Assembly (NCBI GenBank): GCA_003024985.2
Contig: PXIH01S0008660.1
Source of the DNA: Euperipatoides rowelli
Taxonomy: Eukaryota; Onychophora; Udeonychophora; Euonychophora; Peripatopsidae
DNA length: 12,421 nt
Direction: 5' to 3' (one strand)
The translations under genes were made by a program, and so were the position numbers. The notes beneath the pieces are model-generated. The model was not told the DNA's origin, made no database searches, and was given only the letters and a program-made list of their open reading frames with translations. Numbering within the stretch: the first letter of the stretch is position 1; every line of letters begins with the position of its first letter. Positions 7,753 through 12,421 of the stretch are shown piece after piece.

Positions 7753-8827
7753 ATGGTAACTAATACCTGAAGCTTTTTTATTTTTTAAGTAAATGGAAAA
7801 AAGGGATTTATTTTTTTCTCACTTAGTTGAAGAATTAAGTGGGGAGAAAGAATTCATCTATTACATTTAGTTAATTTGATGGGATTCTTCAGAAATTGTG
7901 TATTAGTTTAAGTTGTATTATCCAATTTTTAAAGATTTTTTTTTTCCATTTTTTTTATACAAAGTAAATACTGTAAAGCTAATATTACCATCCATTGATC
8001 CGAATCATAGAGTTAATTTGAAATCAAGAGTTCTTATGTTTGATTTATTTTGTGTAGGTATTGGTGATGCCATCGATTTCTTGTCTTTCTAACCGATTTC
8101 TGTGAGAAACAAAATCAATTTGGCACTTTCATGAAATGATGTTTCTGAAGAAAGTAAGAAATTTGACAAAAGTTTTTTTTTTTAAATAAAGAAAAAAATA
8201 TACATATATATTTATACAATATATACCATATTATCACCCAAACAAATAAACAATGTATCCCAGGAATGATAGAGTTTGTGAAAAAAATTGGTTTAAAGAT
8301 ATTGTTTTAAAATTTTCCTTCAGCTATTTATATAGTTTGTTTTAAATACTTTGGTGAATCAAACAGCATCTTTGTCTAAATACAGTCGTCGTTCCATTTT
8401 TTTTATCTTCCCCACATGTTCTTTGCAAACAGCAGTTTAATTTTGGACTATTATTGAAAGCATCAAGTAATTCTCTTATTCATTTTGAATATATTTAACC
8501 TCTGTTTTCTCCAGTTGTTTTCTCTCTCATTATTTTGGATTAGAGCTGGCCAACATTTAAAATTTTTTTAGGAGAAAAATAAACAAAATCAAATTACACT
8601 TACACACTTTAAAGTAAGTGGGTGCTTTAAGAGGATTTTATTTAATAAGTACAGTATGTATACAATTACCATGTGATTGCATTAACATTTTCTAAAATAT
8701 TGAATTGCTCTAGATCTACATGTTTTTTTTTAAAGAAGTACTGTACCTATTCAGTAGTAGATTATTTTAAATACAATTTAGTTTACTCCTAAAACGGAAA
8801 ATAATCATTATAGGAGAAAAGTTGAAA

Positions 8828-8835
8828 TGTACATA
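8828..8835 (+). promoter_or_regulatory. PUF-type element TGTACATA
   Basis: This matches the Pumilio/FBF recognition word UGUANAUA in RNA. Further isolated matches lie at 8959-8966, 10190-10197 and 10336-10343. Single matches are expected by chance in AT-rich DNA; they matter only together with the array at 9681-10060. Confidence 0.35.
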
Positions 8836-8943
8836 AATGGCTTGATGAATTTTGGTCTATATAGCCACAGTAGCTTTGTTTAAAATATTACTAATTAAGA
8901 TGGAAGAGATGGGTCAGACTTGTGGTTTTTTTTTAACTAAAGC

Positions 8944-8971
8944 TACAGTATATTATACTGTATATACAGTA
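8944..8971. repeat. Overlapping palindromes built from TACTGTA/TACAGTA
   Basis: TACAGTATA and TATACTGTA (8944-8962) form a hairpin with 9-bp arms around one base. The second arm overlaps a perfect 16-bp palindrome at 8956-8971. The two structures are mutually exclusive in RNA. Confidence 0.85.
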
Positions 8972-9262
8972 AATATATATATTGTACTTAAATTATGATA
9001 TTGAAACATGTAAAAGTATTGTCCTGATTCACAATTGGGAAACCTTTAGAGCTATAGACTTGATGTTTTCAATGAAAACTAATTTTATTTCTAGCATTTT
9101 ATTATGATTGTAGCTGAAACTGCATATATGTTATTATTTTTTATTTCTTTTGCACAGTCACTTTCATATTGTAAGGGTCAATAATTGTGATACATCTATA
9201 ACTTAAGTTGTTATTTTTTACACTTTAGAATTTGGTTAAAAGTCTGCTGTTTGTTAAAACAC

Positions 9263-9268
9263 AATAAA
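9263..9268 (+). terminator. Poly(A) signal candidate, proximal ADAR end
   Basis: AATAAA about 1.5 kb after the stop codon, with CA dinucleotides and T-rich sequence 20-45 bases downstream. AT-rich DNA gives many chance AATAAA words, so actual use is uncertain. Confidence 0.4.
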
Positions 9269-9654
9269 ATATCAAAAATCCAACTCAAAATACTGTAGTC
9301 TGTCATTAATTTCTTCAAAATACTGGGTAATTGTAAAGCAACTTATAATTTTAATTACCAATACTTGTGAAACCAGTAGAATCTTCAATAACTGTAAAAA
9401 AAAAAAGACAACAAAACAAACAAACCTATTGTGATATCTTTGTAGCGATTCACAAGGTTTGATTGTCTTCGTTTCTGCTTATCTTCCTTCACAACTATAC
9501 CTCTTAATCTCCATAACTCTGGATCAGTTCAGATGGTATAGTTGACTGAGCGGTTTCAGAAATATTGGCATTTAAAAATATAAGTCTTTTGACTTTATAA
9601 TTACCTCTTATTTTGAAAAAATCAACACAGCCTCCATCACTATATATTTTCTAT

Positions 9655-10082
9655 TAAAATTGAGATCTTATCAGGTTTATTGTACATAATATACAGTAAA
9701 TTTGATACATTTTCTATTATGATTTAGATTGCTAGTTTTTTTTTTTTTTGTAAATATAAATTTGATATTTAGATTTGATAAGTTTATTGTATATAGCATA
9801 AATTTGTTATATTTTCTTTTAGATTTTAGATCTTCAGGTTTATTGTACATAATATAAATTGATATATTTTATATTAGCAGTTAGATCTCCCAGTTTTATT
9901 GTAAATATGTTTGATTTTTAGATTTACCAGATTTATTGTACATGTTATAAATTTGATAGATTTTCTCTTGGAATTTAGATCTTACCAGGTTCATTGTACA
10001 TAGTATACATTTGATACTTTTTCTATTAGCATTTAGATCTACCAAGATTTCTTGTACATAACATAAAATTGATTTATTTTTT
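9655..10082 (+). repeat. Eight-unit degenerate minisatellite
   Basis: About eight head-to-tail copies share the order TTTAGATCT, ACCAGGTTTATTGTACATA, then AATTTGATA and TTTTCTATTAGCA. Unit lengths fall in two classes, about 56-68 and 37-39 bases, because units 2 and 5 lack part of the sequence. Seven units keep an exact TGTANATA word (9681, 9749, 9788, 9844, 9900, 9995, 10053); the eighth has TGTACATG at 9937. If transcribed as ADAR 3' UTR it would be an array of PUF-protein sites. It has no coding potential. Confidence 0.85.
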
Positions 10083-11530
10083 TAAAAAAGTTTACTATTT
10101 TTTTATTCAAATGATTTTTACCTTTGGGCCTTGTTATTTATTCTGCCAGAGTTACATAAAAAGTCCGAAATAAAAATTACATGCAATCGTGTAAATAAAT
10201 TGTTAAGTATTGTAAAAAAATTTGTTTTATTCTTTTTAAACCCAGCAATTAACATATCTTGTTGCAACAGCTGCAAAGCTATTGAAACTTAATGGTTCAA
10301 GCATTTCATTTAGCCAGCATTATTTGTTTACCTACTGTATATACATTACAATTTGCCAATAATGTATTAATAGATTTTCATTGCATTTTTCATTAACACA
10401 ATAATATTGCTGTCATTATTTCATTGTATTCTATTAAAATTAATGTGGAGTGATTGTAGAACTGTTTTTTTTCTGTGTGTGCACAATTAAAAATGAACTA
10501 ATATATTAAGACTACCTTAGAAAGCTGCTCACTAAAATTAAAGTCAAGAAGTCACAAACACGGATAGCCGTATTTCTCAGAAATCCAACAAAAATCGTTT
10601 AACATAAATTATTTAGCATTTAAAGTAGGATTTAGGATTATTATTGTATGCAATCTCATGTTAATGTTTGGAATGTTGGATAAATTCCAAGCAAAATGCA
10701 TTAAATGCTATGATGTAATTTTGACAGTTTATAAAAGAAAAAAAATTATTTTCAGTTGCTGAACGAATTTCTGTAAACTCATTTTTTAATCAATTGGCCA
10801 CTAGCAGTTTAAGTATAAAATCCCAGCAGTTTGCCTCATTCTCAGTATGACCTTAGCTTAAATAACTTGAGGAATCAAATCATTTGTAATAGATTGTATT
10901 CATAGTTGAATTATAATTTTAAGGTTATCAAAGTTATTATATTTTTTCTGTTTGCCACTGTAACATCAAACATGTCATCAGCATGCCTAAACTGGTGGTA
11001 AGTTTTTGCCACAAGGCTTGAAATTAGTGCCAGTGGCTGGCTAACAAATTAACTAAACATTGTCTGGCCATGGTATTTTTTTTTTTTAATTTTGTCACTA
11101 GTCAGCAATAGAATAGCTCTTAACATAAAAGTTATTGCTACAAGGCTGTAAACTTATTTTGTCAATCTTGTCCTCTTTTAATTTTTAGATGGGAGGGGAG
11201 AGTTTATAGCTAAATAACTATTACTAGTAAAGTAACTCATTAACAATCTAATTTAAATAAAATGATGTACAGCATATGGAATCACCATTGTTAATTGGAG
11301 TGATACCTTTAATTTTTCTTGTGACTTATTTCAGAAATTTTCTTAAATTAGGGAAATTGTGTGTACAAAGAAATGCTTCTACCTTTTGTCTAATTCAATA
11401 ACTCTGCAGATGTTCAACTGTTTATTTATATATTTATTTAATAAAACAAATTTTAAGAACTTAATGGTATTTTAGTTCTTGTAGTCTACAATAATTTATT
11501 TTTTAAATTACAAGCATTTTTTAAAAACGT
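10083..11530. other. AT-rich downstream stretch without a supported gene
   Basis: There are no ORFs of note on either strand. It holds AATAAA words at 10169, 10194, 11256 and 11440, and a strong donor-like GTGGTAAGT with GTAAGT at 10998-11003 in a locally less AT-rich stretch (about 10950-11060). It may be distal 3' UTR or intergenic DNA. Confidence 0.5.
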
Positions 11531-11556
11531 TTTATTTTTATTTATTTATTTATTTA
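11531..11556 (+). repeat. ATTT tetranucleotide repeat with AUUUA pentamers
   Basis: TTTA/ATTT units repeat almost perfectly across this stretch. In RNA this reads as overlapping AUUUA pentamers, an AU-rich-element pattern. It may simply be a microsatellite. Confidence 0.7.
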
Positions 11557-11573
11557 CACTTTAATTATTAAAC

Positions 11574-11643
11574 TTTTTTTTTTTTTTTTTTTACATAAAA
11601 GTTAAAAATTAAACTTCTAACAATTAAAAAAAAAAAAAAAAAA
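11574..11643. repeat. T19 / A18 inverted repeat
   Basis: A run of 19 T (11574-11592) is followed 33 bases later by a run of 18 A (11626-11643). In RNA the arms could pair as an 18-bp A-U duplex with a 33-base loop. Confidence 0.85.
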
Positions 11644-11784
11644 TCCTACCCACTATTTATAATAACTTAGGCGATTTACTTTGTTTTCACTTAAAATCTG
11701 TCTATAGGAGCACGCTACCAGGCTAGAGAAGTGGCAAATTATAAAGTCGAAAAATTAATTATCTTGATTTCATCACGCAATTTA

Positions 11785-11824
11785 ATTGGTTAAGCCTAAA
11801 TATGATGAGACACGTCATCGATGA
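11785..11824. promoter_or_regulatory. Inverted CCAAT, CRE half-site and 10-bp palindrome
   Basis: ATTGG (an inverted CCAAT box) at 11785-11789 is followed by ACGTCA at 11812-11817, overlapping the palindrome TCATCGATGA at 11815-11824. They lie 150-190 bases upstream of the GC-richer segment at 11978. This could be a small promoter for a downstream transcript. The words are short and no TATA box or initiator is convincing. Confidence 0.25.
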
Positions 11825-11977
11825 GGTAAATAGAATTACATCATTACCATGTCAATTAAACAATATTCACACAAAATCTGGTCAAATTTTGACAATGCTA
11901 AACAAAACAAAAAAAATTCCTTAAATTAAAATTCCATAAATTTACTGACAATATTTATCCATTCTTTTTCATTACAG

Positions 11978-12260
11978 TTTGATGCTTCTGGCAGGAAGGA
12001 CTGGCTAGTCGGTATTGGCCGAATTCAAGAAGTTAGCCGCGTGCCGCGTAGTAATTTTCCGTTTAAATTGAGGCGTGCTGCTAGCTACTGACCTGAAAAT
12101 CTTGTCCAGCGGCAAGATAAGTTATCGTGCAAGAAAACAGGCGCCAAGAGTACTGAACAACTAACCTACAACCAACTTCACTTGATTTGGCAGAACACCA
12201 TCGTAAACTTAATAGCTATTCAATAATATATATTACTTGAAGGATTATATTCAATAAAGC
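11978..12260 (+). other. GC-richer exon-like segment, possible alternative 3' terminal exon
   Basis: A good acceptor (TTCTTTTTCATTACAG, ending 11977) precedes a segment that is clearly richer in G and C and in CpG than the surrounding kilobases. From the first base one frame is open for 37 codons to TGA at 12089-12091; the peptide is basic towards its end and unknown to me. AATAAA follows at 12253-12258, so this could be a terminal exon, spliced from a donor downstream of the ADAR stop (7756 or 10998) or from elsewhere. GTAAGT at 12262 could instead end it as an internal UTR exon. It may also be the 5' region of a neighbouring gene on either strand. Confidence 0.4.
12253..12258 (+). terminator. 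Poly(A) signal candidate of the distal exon
   Basis: AATAAA lies within the last bases of the GC-richer exon-like segment, where composition falls back to AT-rich. Another AATAAA occurs at 12354. It would end a long ADAR transcript or an independent one. Confidence 0.35.
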
Positions 12261-12267
12261 TGTAAGT

Positions 12268-12421
12268 TAGATTTATTAGGAGTAATTTGATATTCACCAT
12301 AGTTTTTGATTATAAAGCAAATACACTACATTAAAAAATTATAATGTTTACATAATAAATAATGTTGACATTTCAAGGCTTAGCCCGGTATTTAATTAAA
12401 CTAAATTTTTTTTTTTTTTTA
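12268..12421. other. AT-rich window end, nothing identified
   Basis: Short AT-rich tail ending in a poly(T) run that meets the window edge. No feature can be supported. Confidence 0.6.

Larger units (their letters stand above)
7753..9290 (+). other. ADAR 3' UTR, minimal extent
   Basis: AT-rich untranslated sequence follows the stop codon. AATAAA occurs at 8185, 8245, 8578 and 9263. The last is followed by a likely cleavage zone and T-rich sequence and is my choice for a proximal end. The 3' UTR may continue much further, through the minisatellite, to the signals at 10169, 10194, 11256, 11440 or 12253. A weak donor-like GTAACT lies at 7756, three bases after the stop codon. Confidence 0.5.

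Noticed and set aside
9655-10082. CRISPR-like array
   Set aside because: The units are degenerate head-to-tail copies without unique spacers, in an animal nuclear locus.
11978-12091. 37-codon frame as a firm alternative ADAR C-terminus
   Set aside because: I found no good donor inside the ADAR exon that would join it in phase, and 37 open codons in GC-richer DNA can occur by chance. It is kept only as an exon-like segment.
7753-12421. Retrogene hallmarks after ADAR (poly(A) tail, target-site duplication)
   Set aside because: There is no poly(A) tract near a plausible mRNA end and no matching flanking duplication. Spliced upstream exons argue against a simple retrocopy.

Overview
The window is AT-rich animal nuclear DNA, with long intron-like and UTR-like stretches, homopolymer runs and one unresolved base (N) at 2832. 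It holds one unmistakable gene: an ADAR adenosine deaminase of the ADAR2 (ADARB1) / insect Adar type on the plus strand. The protein resembles vertebrate ADAR2 along its whole length. A decayed copy of a protein family I associate with arthropod genomes, plus the AT-rich composition, suggests an invertebrate, probably an arthropod and perhaps a crustacean. The taxon is an inference, not a reading.

Layout. 1-470: AT-rich, nothing supported. 471-770: a more GC-rich island with GCCAT motifs and a doubtful 76-codon ORF. 771-1530: nothing supported. About 1530-2565: a sense-strand pseudogene broken by stops and frameshifts. 2713-2716: a possible initiator mini-exon of ADAR (ATGG followed by GTAAGT). 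2717-4250: intron-like, with a second start candidate at 2983 and a GC-richer segment at 3601-3804 carrying two hairpins. 4251-4292: a 42-nt phase 1-1 coding exon. 4293-5695: an intron with a CArG-like box, a 25-nt exact copy of dsRBD1 coding sequence and a perfect 16-bp palindrome. 5696-7752: one large exon coding for the nuclear localisation region, both dsRNA-binding domains, the whole deaminase domain and the stop codon. From 7753: a long AT-rich 3' UTR or flank with several AATAAA signals. 9655-10082: an eight-unit minisatellite with a PUF (Pumilio)-type UGUANAUA word in seven of its units. 11531-11643: ATTT repeats followed by a T19/A18 inverted repeat. 11978-12260: a GC-richer, exon-like segment with a good splice acceptor and a poly(A) signal.

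Gene model. Joining 2713-2716, 4251-4292 and 5696-7752 keeps the frame and gives a 700-residue protein, close to the roughly 700 residues of vertebrate ADAR2. The large exon is close to certain, the 42-nt exon is well supported by splice signals and phase, and the initiator exon is a hypothesis.

There is no operon-like gene system here. The interest lies in possible layers of control on the editing enzyme: a possible 135-nt exitron that would remove both basic nuclear-localisation clusters, a relic or alternative dsRBD1 copy in the intron, a PUF-element array downstream, palindromes, and possible alternative 3' ends.
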